Under the pieces are notes generated by a model. It worked only from the letters and a program-made list of their open reading frames with translations, made no database searches and was not told where the DNA came from. Shown piece by piece: positions 37,555 to 48,500 of a stretch of 64,000 bases of DNA (the stretch's first letter is position 1; the number at the start of each line of letters is the position of its first letter). The DNA is taken from positions 15,305,802-15,369,801 of the forward strand of contig NC_087064.1 in assembly GCF_963678635.1 (NCBI RefSeq), given 5' to 3'. The position numbers were made by a program, and so were the translations under genes. This stretch comes from Symsagittifera roscoffensis (Eukaryota; Xenacoelomorpha; Acoela; Convolutidae).

Positions 37555-39535
37555 TCGGTATATCTCTAGATTTTTTTCCTCCCAGCTTCAACTTGTCGTA
37601 TGAAGTCAGCGTTTCCAGCTCTATCCCCAACAGGCTCCACGCGAACATCAGTTGTCCTGCAGTCCTGATAAAGGGATTCGCCATCAGTGGTGGTGCCGAT
37701 GAGGATGTCCTCATCGCCTCTTCAAAATGATCCTTCAATAAGTTCTGCCAGGATCTCTTCAGCTGGTTTGCCAACTCTATCTTGTTGACCTCAGCCTTCT
37801 GCTGGGTGGCCCAGCTGTATCGTTTGCGAGCCACTCCACTGTTCAACTTCTTCAAACAACCTTCCATCTCCTTCAATGTCTCGAGAGCTATCCACCATGG
37901 TCGGGAGGTGTTTCTGGTTTTACTTTTCTCAAGTGGATCACTGGTCACTTGCTTCCCGACAGCGTGATGTTCACTTGAGACCCACTCTTTGCCAACATCT
38001 ACTTCCCAGGTCTGCCCGCTCGTCGAACCTCGCTTCATTTTTATTCTTTGAGGTTTGAAATCCTCCTCCGTCACTGAACTAGTGGGATTCTCCATTTCTT
38101 TTTCTATGTCGAGCAGTTTCCTCGGTTCGTAGCTACTCTTGTAGGCTGCCGTTTTCCATCGCGCCAGAACCATGGGAGCCGTCTCTCTCAAGTCTTTTTC
38201 CGAGACCGCGTCAGCTGAAGGACTGCCCATTCCCTCCACGTCTCTCTTCCTCTTGCGAGACTTCACGTCTTTGCTTGGGGGCGTCATTGGTATCATCACT
38301 GATTCAACTTCCTTTTCTCCAGCCAACTCTTGCCTCCCCCCTGCTCGAGCCTTAAGGATATTAGTACTTTTAATCATATTACTAGTTCCTACCTTATCCC
38401 CCCTTGTACACTTAATTGTTTTATTGTCAGTTTTCTGTTTTGGAGTAGAGCTGTCTTTACATTTGTCTTCTCTGGTCTTTCTTGACTTTCTCAACTCGAC
38501 CATTTTGTTCAGTAGTTCCACTCTAGCTTTCTCTTCTAAACCCGTCCCCACCAGGACAGGCTCACCAAACTTCACCACCGTGTCCCACAGTTCTTCTTTG
38601 AAATTATCCAACGTGGTGTCTTCATCCACTTCTCGATTGAATTCGCTCAAGAACTTTTGCCAAGCATCTCCATCCAGAGTGCCCAGGAAGGCGTCTCTGT
38701 TTCCCTCGAAGGTATTCTTCTCCCTCCTCTCCGTACTCAAGAAGATCATTCCCATGTTGGGATTCTCGCTTGTCAACGACATTTCCGGGTACTTGCGAGG
38801 GGACGAGGTCAAAGGTGGCGTGGGAGTATCTGCCCAGTTTTCTTCACTCAGGTCTTTCAACAATTCCTGCGCTGTGAATTCCACTTCCGTTGGCTTTTGC
38901 TCCGGTGTGTTTCCCACTTCCATATCCTCTCCTGCCTCACTGAGGGTTTCATCCATGCTTTCGTCTCCTGACTCTGCTTCCCTTCTCTCAAAGATCCTCT
39001 TGAATCGATCTGCCACGGTGCCACTCTTTTTATCCCCAGGGATGTTTACTGGAAGGGGTGATGGTGTCGCTGAGCTCGTCGCCTCACTTTTTGTCAGTGC
39101 CACGTACAATGGACCTGCTGCATCTAACTTCTTTCCTTCTCTATTACGCTCCATCAGCTCAAGTCCGTAAGGTGCCCGGTACTTCCTTGTGGCAAATAGC
39201 ATCGCGTCTGCTTTCAGTGCTACATGCCCTTCTTCCACTATCATCCTGCCGTCGTCCCATACCGGCCGCTGGTTCTCTAGGCCTGCCCGCTTAAGTACTC
39301 TCAAGGTATCTTGCACGTCGAATTTAGGGGGCATCGACCCTCTGATCTTCTTGGCTTGAGTCGTCCATGAGTTTATCTTCACATCGCTAGTATGGAAATA
39401 AATTGCTGCAGTATAGCCGATGAAGAGCGGATCCCAGCCGTCAGTAAACTCCTTCTGCCGTTCTTCAGTCGTGGTTCTCGCGTAGGAGGATGGGACAACC
39501 AGGGAACTGTTCATCCCTAGGGTCATTCTCCTCAC
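37454..39535 (-). CDS. ORF2 middle part, element 2 (693 codons)
   Basis: Aligns with the second half of the 1954-codon frame of element 1 (RRMTLGMNSSL versus RRMLLGAVSVV near the start). It overlaps the preceding ORF by about 70 bases in another frame, again a frameshift relative to element 1. Mostly hydrophilic, with an acidic disordered part (about residues 170-260) and basic KKKRK-like clusters. No family recognised. Confidence 0.75.
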   Translation of the reverse strand: MRRMTLGMNSSLVVPSSYARTTTEERQKEFTDGWDPLFIGYTAAIYFHTSDVKINSWTTQAKKIRGSMPPKFDVQDTLRVLKRAGLENQRPVWDDGRMIVEEGHVALKADAMLFATRKYRAPYGLELMERNREGKKLDAAGPLYVALTKSEATSSATPSPLPVNIPGDKKSGTVADRFKRIFERREAESGDESMDETLSEAGEDMEVGNTPEQKPTEVEFTAQELLKDLSEENWADTPTPPLTSSPRKYPEMSLTSENPNMGMIFLSTERREKNTFEGNRDAFLGTLDGDAWQKFLSEFNREVDEDTTLDNFKEELWDTVVKFGEPVLVGTGLEEKARVELLNKMVELRKSRKTREDKCKDSSTPKQKTDNKTIKCTRGDKVGTSNMIKSTNILKARAGGRQELAGEKEVESVMIPMTPPSKDVKSRKRKRDVEGMGSPSADAVSEKDLRETAPMVLARWKTAAYKSSYEPRKLLDIEKEMENPTSSVTEEDFKPQRIKMKRGSTSGQTWEVDVGKEWVSSEHHAVGKQVTSDPLEKSKTRNTSRPWWIALETLKEMEGCLKKLNSGVARKRYSWATQQKAEVNKIELANQLKRSWQNLLKDHFEEAMRTSSSAPPLMANPFIRTAGQLMFAWSLLGIELETLTSYDKLKLGGKKSRDIPNVDAARCQGQLRLESGKEEGCNLFLEVDDVDDD

Positions 39536-42500
39536 TATGGGGAACTCGGGAATGCTCGTCGGTAGGGCTTCTCTCCAATATCGCTTCCAGCTCCTTCTTC
39601 ACCAACTCGAAACTTTTTGTCCATGCAGGGATTCTCAAGATTTCTTGTCCATTGGCTGCCAAGGGATTCAAGTTCCAAAACTTGGGGTAAGTTTCGATGG
39701 GGCCCTCGCGCTTGCCTCCCATCCGGCATTGCATTTGTCCTCGGAAACTGTACACGATCAACTCTGGATCCTTTACCTTTCCGAAGAGCACCGTGTTGCT
39801 CATTTGTGCCCTTAGCACCTCTTGCTGGCACCAGTTCAGTGTCGTTCCATCCAGTACGCTTATGAGGCTCACGTGGGTCACGGAGTATCGATAAGCTGTC
39901 ACCAAGGGATCTGGAAATGCGAACGTGACAGCCGGTCCATATATACAAGTCACGACCTCCCCCAACCCCCGGATAATCCCCATGGGATCCGATCTCATGG
40001 CTAGGCATAGATCCGTTAATAGGGGCATGCCTCCATTCACTTTCCTCCACTCCTCTCTGGTCTTCGGGCTCTTTTCTTCGCCAGTCAGGTGCCTGTTCTG
40101 CATCAGTAGATACTGCACGAGCAGCGTCCTTAGCCCGGCTGCACACTTGTACGAGTAGGTCTCAATACTCGAGTGTGTTCTTCCCATCGCCAGGGGCTCC
40201 CCATACCTCATCAATCGGTGAAATGACGCCAGTTCACCGTGGGTTAGGAGTACTAACGTCAAGTATCCATCTATTCTGAGGGTGTCCACACCACGACTGA
40301 ACATGTACGCGGGGCCCATATTAAACAAGTATCTTGGGTAGACCAGGTACAGCGCCAGCAACAGGCTGATCGGCATATTCAACATCTCCTGTATAAACGC
40401 ATCAAAGATCGTCTCCTTCGCACTGTACACCTCAGTCAGGAACTCTCTTCCCCAACAAGGACTCAAGAACTCGAGAATCTCATGATCCCTCCTCGTCTTC
40501 AGCTCACCCCACGCGTGCTCTCTCCAAAATCCTCCAATCGTGACCTCATTGGCTGCCGTGACGAACCTGCCAACCGTCATCCCCTTTTCCTCAGCTTTTC
40601 CCAGTTGCTCCTCGAGAAACTCCCAGATCTGCTTCACCAGAGGCGGCGCATCCTCTCTTGTTTTCCTCGTGGCATTTTCCAACCTTGGGCTTAAGAAGGG
40701 CCATCTGCCTCCCTCTTGCGCCAACCGATTCCCCATCGACTCCAGTTGTTTTTCCGATGTGGCCACGTTCTGCCTTTCGTTGTTTGGCCCTCTAGATCTG
40801 CTGGTCGAGCTCGTAATGGTCAACTCCATGTCCCGAAACCACAGACTAGCCGTCAGGTGAATTATCACTGGGTGATCATCCCTAAGGATCGGGCTGAGCT
40901 TAAGTTGCCTGGCAAAGTTAGATATTTCCAGTAGGAGGACCTCGTCCAATACGATGAGGATATCAGCCAACTCGTGAAAGCCTCTCAATGCATGGGAGAC
41001 GTCCGCCCACGCTGCCGCGAGTTCTGACTTGCACAGCCTCAAGTTCGTCGGTTCCAATTCTCGGTTGGGAGCTGCCATCAGGACACGCCACCCATTCCCC
41101 TCTGCGATCAAGATCAAGATCGCGTACACGAATTGCAGAGCCAGCGGCATGCTCGAGTACCCGGGGGATGTTGTGAACGCCACTTTTGTCTTGGCGCCGA
41201 ATCTTGAGGCAACATTCTCCTGTACTTCATTAATCGCCGCGAATAAGGTCTGGATGGCCTCCCAGATCCTCTTTGGCGTAGGTTCACCACCCTTGAGCTG
41301 CTCAAGAAATCCCGTTGCGTGCAGATGATCGTTCATCCCCGCAAACAGCAGTAACTCAGGTTCGCAGGGCATTTCTGACTTTATTGCCACTACCAGGGTC
41401 AACATCTGGTTCAGTTCCGCACCCGGCAAGGTGTATATCAGGGTTTCTGGCCAAAACAACTTGGGAGACGTACCTTCGAAATCTGATCCTGCCACGATCA
41501 CCACCCTTGCTGCAGCTGGGTCTGCTCTGTCGTAGACCGCTAAGGTTTTGGCCAGTTGCGCCTGCCCACAGGGTTTCCCATATCGGGGGTCATTGGCCAA
41601 TTTTGCGCCTTCGTATTCGGCGTCTGGTAACTCCATCTCTCTTGGGTTCATCAGTTTGTCGACCACTCTCAACTGTGCTGGAGTGGCCACTCTAATTCTG
41701 GCAATGCTGGTCCGGTGCTTGGGAGGCTCCACCACCAGTCCCGGGCTCCCCAAGGACTTGAGAGGTCTGTAATTAATTGGTCCCATCATCGACCTAGTGG
41801 GAATTCCACTCAGGTCTGCTGTCTCTGTCAACTTCGCTCTCGAGAAACGCGTTTCATGAGCCTTCAACCAGTCCACGCATTTGTGCCTCCCCAAGTCTTC
41901 ATGTGAGACCTGCTCAAGACCCAAAGCCCTCGCTAGCTCCTGTCTACACTCTAGGTCTTCCAGATCCAGTTCCTTGACCTTCTCCTCATACTTCTGTCTG
42001 CTGGTCTCCAGTGGCTTCTCTGACCTCTTTTTCTCCGCAACCACCACTGAGGACATTACCGACCCCTGGGGAGTTGCTGATGTCACTTCATCAGCTTCCA
42101 TGGGCGTGGTGCTCGGCAACTTGGCCCGGCTATTCCTCTCACTATCTCTAGAATCGGCCCTCTCGCCCAAGCGACTCGACAAAGATCTCGGGTTGAAGAA
42201 GGGTGGGTTTGGGGGTGGCCCGAACGTGACCTGTGCTGTTTCCAGCAAATCCGTCTCTAGCGCGCATATATGCTTTTGAAAGACGTCGTTCAACCATTCC
42301 ACCCCTCTGGGCCTGTCAAAGTGAATGCCATCCGCAGATGCATTGTCAGGGAAAGAGGTTAATTCCATTTGCTCAGCCACGTCCAGTAGCCTAAGGGGAA
42401 GGACACTCCTCTGATGAATCTTCCTGATTGTTTCGTTCAGGCTGCGCACCTTCGTATTCATCTCTACCGCATGTTGATCCGCTCCCATGTTGTAGGGAAC

Positions 42501-43979
42501 AGTACACACCGTGAGAATGGACGGGTCCATTTGGATCCGTATCTCCTCGAGAATGCAGCTCATCTTTTCATGCAGCCTTGTCACCTTCCTCGCTTCCCCC
42601 CTTGACACATCATTCGTCCCGACCATCAGGGTGACTGTGTACACGCTCACCATCCCTAGCATCTCAAGAGTCGCTAACATCTGCGGCGTTGCGGCTCCGG
42701 CGAAGCTCAAGATTCCCGTTTGCCAATGGGATTGGATCCGGGTCAGCACCCGCAGCAAGCTGTCTCCAATAATCAAGTGAACCGAGCCTTCAGGCACTCG
42801 AGGATACGTGAAGTACTCCACCCAAGTCGCATCGTGGAAGCAATCTCTTCTCTCTCTCTGCGCCGGATTCCAGTCTATACGATTGTGCTTGCGATATCTC
42901 CCATCCGTATTCTTCTTGTAGCTCGAGATCATCACACTCCTGACAGGCTGTTCCCCCCAAGTCGAGGGTAAATCCACTCTTACCGGACTCTCGAGATTCC
43001 TCAGCTGTAACCTCTCCTGCAACTCTTTCAGCCGTGACGAGCCGCCACTACTACCTGGGGTCGAACTCGGTGTGTATCCAGGCAGCGCGACGTCCATCAA
43101 TGGTCGTATTACTTGAGTCTCCATTCCACGCAGGGAGGACGTTGATTCGGGTGGTATCCATACCTCCAGCCCCTCATTCATATGTTCTTGCGCCGCACGA
43201 TCGAGGTTGAATCGTCCCTTTGACCTAGGAGCTTCGTCCACCTCCATGCGTGACTCTGGCCTTGAGACAGTCACTACCCGCTCTTTGGGCCTAGCCCCTT
43301 TTTGCATATCGAGCTCGCGCTGTTGTTGCTGGATCCTCTCAAGTTTTGCTTGGTCTCTCTCGAGAGCCTGCTTCAGCTGCTCACAATTAGCGGCATTCTC
43401 CCGCACCCTTTCTGCCTGCAGCCGTTCCGCCTTCATTATGTCCAATTCTCTCCGCGCTTGATCCCTCTCGAGCACCGCTTGATCCCGGTCGAGGTTAGCC
43501 TTATTCTTCTCCCGCTGGGTTCTCTCGAGTTCTTTTTTCATGGCACTGACGTCCGGATAAGCCTCCCCCGTCTGCTGTGCCCGTGACATCGACGGTACTT
43601 TACTCGTACTCTGGCTCGCAGGCCTGACTGATGGTCTGGCCGGCAGTGGGAATTCCCCCGCGCCATACTCTGTGTTGTTGTTTAGACCAGGGTTCCTCGC
43701 CAAATCGAACCCCCTTATCGCTCCATCCACGTTCCAGGACAGCCATCTGGTCTGTGCTTGATCGGACACCCCTTCAGTGGTGTAGCCTACCATCAAGACC
43801 GCCTCCGTCGCAGACTCTCGACACTCGCCCTCATCCTCCAATTGTAGGATGGCGTTCAGCATCACTGCCATTCTCTCGTTCACTTGAGTGTAATCCAGAT
43901 CTCTCAGCCGTCTGTACAGTTCGTCAAGTGTGGGCTTTTTCAGAGCCGATGGCATGGACTTCCAGTATCGATCGGCCAT
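39465..43979 (-). CDS. ORF2 with SGNH-hydrolase-like domain, element 2 (1504 codons)
   Basis: Starts MADRYWKSMPS. Residues 1-110 match the short ORF at 25,793 of element 1. About 140-245 is a long coiled coil (RDQAVLERDQARRELD). About 400-575 is the SGNH/GDSL domain: IIGDSL near 404, FAGAATP, MVGTND, SADGIHFD. About 826-885 is a second, degenerate copy (VAGSDFEG, then FAGMNDHLH). About 1315-1352 is the conserved GGMPLLTDLCLAMR and IYGPAVTFAFPD stretch. No signal peptide or convincing membrane anchor, so it is not an envelope protein. The most intact ORF2 start in the window. Confidence 0.87.
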   Translation of the reverse strand: MADRYWKSMPSALKKPTLDELYRRLRDLDYTQVNERMAVMLNAILQLEDEGECRESATEAVLMVGYTTEGVSDQAQTRWLSWNVDGAIRGFDLARNPGLNNNTEYGAGEFPLPARPSVRPASQSTSKVPSMSRAQQTGEAYPDVSAMKKELERTQREKNKANLDRDQAVLERDQARRELDIMKAERLQAERVRENAANCEQLKQALERDQAKLERIQQQQRELDMQKGARPKERVVTVSRPESRMEVDEAPRSKGRFNLDRAAQEHMNEGLEVWIPPESTSSLRGMETQVIRPLMDVALPGYTPSSTPGSSGGSSRLKELQERLQLRNLESPVRVDLPSTWGEQPVRSVMISSYKKNTDGRYRKHNRIDWNPAQRERRDCFHDATWVEYFTYPRVPEGSVHLIIGDSLLRVLTRIQSHWQTGILSFAGAATPQMLATLEMLGMVSVYTVTLMVGTNDVSRGEARKVTRLHEKMSCILEEIRIQMDPSILTVCTVPYNMGADQHAVEMNTKVRSLNETIRKIHQRSVLPLRLLDVAEQMELTSFPDNASADGIHFDRPRGVEWLNDVFQKHICALETDLLETAQVTFGPPPNPPFFNPRSLSSRLGERADSRDSERNSRAKLPSTTPMEADEVTSATPQGSVMSSVVVAEKKRSEKPLETSRQKYEEKVKELDLEDLECRQELARALGLEQVSHEDLGRHKCVDWLKAHETRFSRAKLTETADLSGIPTRSMMGPINYRPLKSLGSPGLVVEPPKHRTSIARIRVATPAQLRVVDKLMNPREMELPDAEYEGAKLANDPRYGKPCGQAQLAKTLAVYDRADPAAARVVIVAGSDFEGTSPKLFWPETLIYTLPGAELNQMLTLVVAIKSEMPCEPELLLFAGMNDHLHATGFLEQLKGGEPTPKRIWEAIQTLFAAINEVQENVASRFGAKTKVAFTTSPGYSSMPLALQFVYAILILIAEGNGWRVLMAAPNRELEPTNLRLCKSELAAAWADVSHALRGFHELADILIVLDEVLLLEISNFARQLKLSPILRDDHPVIIHLTASLWFRDMELTITSSTSRSRGPNNERQNVATSEKQLESMGNRLAQEGGRWPFLSPRLENATRKTREDAPPLVKQIWEFLEEQLGKAEEKGMTVGRFVTAANEVTIGGFWREHAWGELKTRRDHEILEFLSPCWGREFLTEVYSAKETIFDAFIQEMLNMPISLLLALYLVYPRYLFNMGPAYMFSRGVDTLRIDGYLTLVLLTHGELASFHRLMRYGEPLAMGRTHSSIETYSYKCAAGLRTLLVQYLLMQNRHLTGEEKSPKTREEWRKVNGGMPLLTDLCLAMRSDPMGIIRGLGEVVTCIYGPAVTFAFPDPLVTAYRYSVTHVSLISVLDGTTLNWCQQEVLRAQMSNTVLFGKVKDPELIVYSFRGQMQCRMGGKREGPIETYPKFWNLNPLAANGQEILRIPAWTKSFELVKKELEAILERSPTDEHSRVPHSEENDPRDEQFPGCPILLRENHD

Positions 43980-44430
43980 TTCTGTGACTTCGATTGACTC
44001 TTTGAGTATTAGTACTTGAGTTTTACCTGAGCAACTTGAGTTTTACCTGAGCAACTTGAGTTTTACCTGAGCAACTTGAGTTTTCTTGAGATGTCGTTCT
44101 CTTCTTTTGATTAAGATGAGTAGTCAATTTGAGATCAACAAATCAATCTGAAAATAACACCCGATATTTAGACCGACAAGCTATGTTCCTAACCAGAAAG
44201 CCCCATTACTTTTATGATTAAAAACCCTCCCCTTTTCGCCCTACTAAAATGATTCAATTTAAATTTTCTAAAAAACATGCAGACACATTTTATGTTTTAG
44301 CACCATCATTCATTTAAAATGATAATTGTCATGCCAATCACATCTTAAGATCCCCTTACCTGCGCCGCACCCCAGTACCTAACTCAAGACTCCTCCCTCA
44401 CACCCGACTCGATACCTCCATGTACCCGAC
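43980..44430 (-). other. Spacer in element 2 with 20-base repeats
   Basis: Three tandem copies of a 20-base unit (TTGAGTTTTACCTGAGCAAC) at about 44,017-44,085, each containing CTTGAG. The rest is AT-rich. It corresponds to the TTATG-bearing spacer of element 1. Confidence 0.7.
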
Positions 44431-45591
44431 TCAGGCGATGCTCAAGTAGTACTTCTTGTGAAGATGCACCATTATCTCGGTTTCTGCAAAGACCACATGT
44501 AGGATAGCATACAATTCCCTCGAGCTCAGTTTGCCCCTGTTTGGGTCGTACACCGGCATCGAGACCTCCACTATTCCTCTTTCAATCATGAAGTCACGTA
44601 GTCTTGTCAGTGCCAATATCACGTGTTCGGGATCAATTGTGTTTCTGTCGTTGACTCTCGTTACTAGGAAGCAGAGGTATTTGCCCGGGACTTGTGCCAC
44701 TGACGGTGGAAGCGCTGCTATGCCTCCCAGTCCTGGCCTCTGTCTGAACAGAAACTCTACGTTCTGGTACTCTCTTTTGAAGTCAGCCTCCAACCTTGAT
44801 TTGAAACTCATGTCCGCCGTGATGCAGATCGCGCTGGTCCTGTTTGACAGGATGAAGTCGCTATCCGTTATCATGATGTTCTCTGAGTATTCATTGGGTA
44901 TTTCGAATTTCGTTTTGAAATTCCTTCCTATGGTAGGCTCTGGTTCTTCTTCCTCCAGTTCCAATCCGCTTGTTTCCCTCACTTCCTTGAGCTTCTTTAT
45001 CATCAAATTTTCGGTGTGGGTAAGTCCTACCCCCACTCCCCGGACAAAAATATTTATCGACGTCCCCGTCGATGTCGTCGGGTCTGAATTGTCTTTAGGG
45101 ATGTCCAGTGGCCTGTCTGTTGCTGTCCATCCGAAAAGAGGCTCCGCTGTCTTCATGTACTTTGCTGCTGATACATCGACTTGCTGCATGCTTTGTCCTT
45201 CGTGACCCTCGTCTTTGACATCACGCATCCACTCTAGAATCCTCAAGTTCGTATTCTCCCTCCTTTCTATTTCACCCTGCTCGAGATCCGTCTCCACTTC
45301 TGGCGTTGAGTAATCATCCTGCGGATAATGTCCACCATCGTCAATGACCTGCCATTCCTCTCCAGCTTCCAGTTCGCCTACGCCTAGTAGTTCCTCGCTT
45401 AACTTTTCTGGCTGTATCTTATCGATCAAGAAGTCATCCCCGTACCTATTGTACCTCATGCCTGTGCGTTTACGATTGCCCGTCCTGGTTTCCGGTGGTG
45501 TTGGTCGATCCGGTTCCATCCACTTCGGTACCTCGTTTTGCTCTGGGTCGTTCCAGTCTTCTTCTACAAATGAACCTGCATCCGACTCCAC
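44431..45591 (-). CDS. Pol tail and macrodomain-like domain, element 2 (386 codons)
   Basis: Residues 1-200 align with the acidic tail of Gag-Pol in element 1 (RYNRYGDDFLIDKI versus KYNPYGDDFVVDRL). Residues 225-386 are the macrodomain-like part: ITADMSFKSRLEADFKREY, GGIAAL, GKYLCFLVTR, GIVEVSMPVYDP. It lies immediately after the Gag-Pol stop but in the -1 frame. It shows that pol tail and macrodomain belong to one reading frame, which is broken at another place in element 1. Confidence 0.6.
   Translation of the reverse strand: MESDAGSFVEEDWNDPEQNEVPKWMEPDRPTPPETRTGNRKRTGMRYNRYGDDFLIDKIQPEKLSEELLGVGELEAGEEWQVIDDGGHYPQDDYSTPEVETDLEQGEIERRENTNLRILEWMRDVKDEGHEGQSMQQVDVSAAKYMKTAEPLFGWTATDRPLDIPKDNSDPTTSTGTSINIFVRGVGVGLTHTENLMIKKLKEVRETSGLELEEEEPEPTIGRNFKTKFEIPNEYSENIMITDSDFILSNRTSAICITADMSFKSRLEADFKREYQNVEFLFRQRPGLGGIAALPPSVAQVPGKYLCFLVTRVNDRNTIDPEHVILALTRLRDFMIERGIVEVSMPVYDPNRGKLSSRELYAILHVVFAETEIMVHLHKKYYLSIA
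44999..45048 (-). promoter_or_regulatory. Conserved T-rich plus GTCCGGGGAG element at the pol end (element 2)
   Basis: Counterpart of 24,745-24,787. The decamer is at 45,036-45,045 (reverse strand), preceded by a T-run and followed by the GTGGG...CCCAC inverted repeat. One mismatch in about 43 bases between two otherwise diverged elements. Confidence 0.6.
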
Positions 45592-45593
45592 TT

Positions 45594-48500
45594 CTATCTT
45601 TTCGTCTTTTCGTTGTCGTCCAAGCTCAAGTTCTCATTACCATCATTTTTCTCTCTGGTGCCTTTCTCATTCACTTCGCACGCTGGTTCCACCACCAGGT
45701 AGTCAAGACCCTCCATGTCTTTCGGCAGGCACCAATCCTCCGGGGACGGAACGTGAGGTTTCAGATTTTCGTAATGTGCTGCTGGCCCTGTACTCAAGCG
45801 ATAGAACCTTCCTTGTTGATGTACTTCCGTAATCATGAATGGTCCTCTCCATTTCTTGAGTAGTTTCTTTGTTCCCTTGGGCGGTATGATGTTTTGAAAG
45901 ACCCACACGTATTGGCCCACTTCGTATGGCTTTGCTCTCAGTATCTTTTCGTCATATTTCTTGCGTTGCCTCGTTTGCGCTTGTGCCGTGTTTCTCCGAC
46001 ATAGCTCGTTCAGCTCTTGTTGTCTTTTGATCGCTTCCTTCACGTATGCTTGAGGCGACGTCCTCTTCCCCTCGTACTCCGGATAGAAGAATGTCAGAGG
46101 CATTGCCCTTTCCCTGCCCGTCAACATCATGAAAGGGCTGATACCCGTTGTAGAGTGCTGGGTACTATTGTAGGCTCCTACTACCTGTGGCAGGTATTTG
46201 TCCCAGTCCGTCATGTACCTTGAGCAGTACACCCTGAGCATGTTGACTAGTGTCCTGTTCTGTCTTTCTACCAACCCATTGGTCTGTGGATGATAGGTCG
46301 TCGAGTGTGCTTGAGCAATGTGTGACCTCTTCATCAATTCTTTTGTTAAGTCCCCCACAAAAGCCTTGCCGTTGTCTGACTGGAAAGTCATTGGGCAACC
46401 ATACCGCGATATCCAATGCGTTATCAGGTGATCACATGTTTCCTCTGCTGAGGCTGTCTGGCACGGAACTGCTTCCGCCAACTTGGTGAAGTGATCTATT
46501 ATAACTAGTATTTGGTTATAACCCGATTCCGTCATGCAGATTTTCTGATGGTCTATCTGCACCACTTCATTGAATTCCGAACTCTCGACAGACTTGAGGG
46601 GAAACTTCATCTTCCTTGGGTCTTTTACTTGAAGGCATGCTAGGCAGGCATTCACCCATCTCTCGCAAGCTTTTCTCATTCCCGGCCAGTCAAACCTGTG
46701 AAGTATCCTTTGTTGTACTTTATCTATCCCCTGATGGCCCATTTGGTCGTGTGATCTGAAGAGCACTTCCGTTTGGTACAGTTGTGGTAGTATGATGAGG
46801 TTGTGTTTGTGTAATATCTTTTCCTCATCTCTTCTCTTGCACGCTACCACCCCTTCCGCTGTGTGGTAAAGTAAGTCTCTCTTTTCTTTGTAGAACTGGC
46901 TCAAGATCTTGTAGCTGTCTTCCTCAAGTTCCCCCTTCTCCTTGACTCCAGAATGGATCCATTTGGAGAGGTTACTTGTCATTTTGTCATTCTTCTGGGC
47001 CCTTATTAGGTCAGACAGTCTATATCTCGCCTTAACGTGCTCCTTTAACGCCATGATCTGTCCATTCATCTCACCAGGATTGTGGATGTCATCGCTCAGT
47101 TTCACACATATTATCCTTTTCATGATCTTCATGTCGTCCTCTGGTACCAGATTCGTTCTGACGTTTGAGTTGCACGATAGTTCCCTAAGAGGCTTTCTTG
47201 AAACTGCTATTTTCTCGAGCTCTGTTCCACCTCGTACCTCTTGCATTTCCAGATTGTACGTTCCTGAAGATGGATCTGTCTGTAATTCCCTGTCGTGCTG
47301 TCTCATCTTCTCTTCCGCCAGTATCATGCATAGACTGTCTTGATCCTCACTGCTCTCGTCCGAGTCTTCATCCCATTCTTTACGCTCCCCGGACAATTTT
47401 CCTTCTCCGGTTTCGTCTTCTTTCATGAATCTGGACCACTCCCCGGACTCTTGATCTAATCCCAGGTGTTCAATTTCTTCTCTGAATGTCACTTTCTTAT
47501 CCCTGACTTTTGTTTGCTCCAGAATTTTTTCGGGGATTTTCTCAACTAGTGATCGCACAACTTCCTTGCTATCAGTGGTGATCCCTTTTGAGACGTCAGT
47601 ATTGTTCACTGTTTTTTCTCTCCGAAGTATGGTTAGTTCCGGTGCCTCCTGACTTTTCCCTTGGATCACGGGTTTGTCATCCGATAGTTTCTCAAGCAAC
47701 CTCATTAAGTCTTCATCTATTTGGACCGTTCCCTCCTCTACCTGGGTGAGATCGTGACCTTTTGCCTTGAGTGTTTCCCTCACGATTTTGGACTTGAGCA
47801 TTATTCCTACCGGAATCCCTCTGTTTTTCTTCAAGATGGTCTCTTCAAGAGACTCTTTTGGCAATTCGGGATGATCTTCAATCGGTTTACCTGATTTGTC
47901 CAGCCATCTCGTGAGTGGAAGACTGTCGTATGTTTCTTTGTCCATAAAGGAGAAACCATCTTTGATCTCAGGTCTGTCCGCCTCTCTTTGTTCTTGTCTC
48001 TCGTAGAACTCCGTCTTCTTGCTCAAGCTGTCGGCATTTTGATGTTTGTCTCGCGTTCTATGTTCAATTATCATGTTGTATCCGTCCAAGCGAACTATCC
48101 ATCTCCCAATGTAGCTCTGGTCCATTGAGTACGTTTTCAGCCAGCTTAATGCTCGGTTATCTACTCGCAGTTTGAAAGGTTCACTGCCTAGGTACGCTCT
48201 GTATTTCTCGACAAAGGTGACCACTGCGAACATCTCTGCTTTCGGTGCTCCGTACTTCATTTCTGTGTCACTTAGGACTTTGCTCCCGTATGCTATTGGT
48301 CTCAAGACTGTCTTCCCATTCCATTCTTGTTCTTGATGGAGAACCCCAGAAATCGCGACTACCGACGCATCTGTGTCCAGCACGTACATCCCCTTCTCAG
48401 TCGGCATACCCAGTACTGGTGCCTCACATAGCTCTTTCTTTATTCTCTGGAATGACTCTTCTGCTGCGTTGTTCCACGTGAACTTCTTGCCCTTGTGTCT

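Noticed and set aside
38172-39170. Long open frame (332 codons) on the plus strand within element 2
   Set aside because: It lies wholly antisense to an ORF2 frame that aligns with element 1. It is Ser/Leu-rich from the complementary codons and has no counterpart in element 1.
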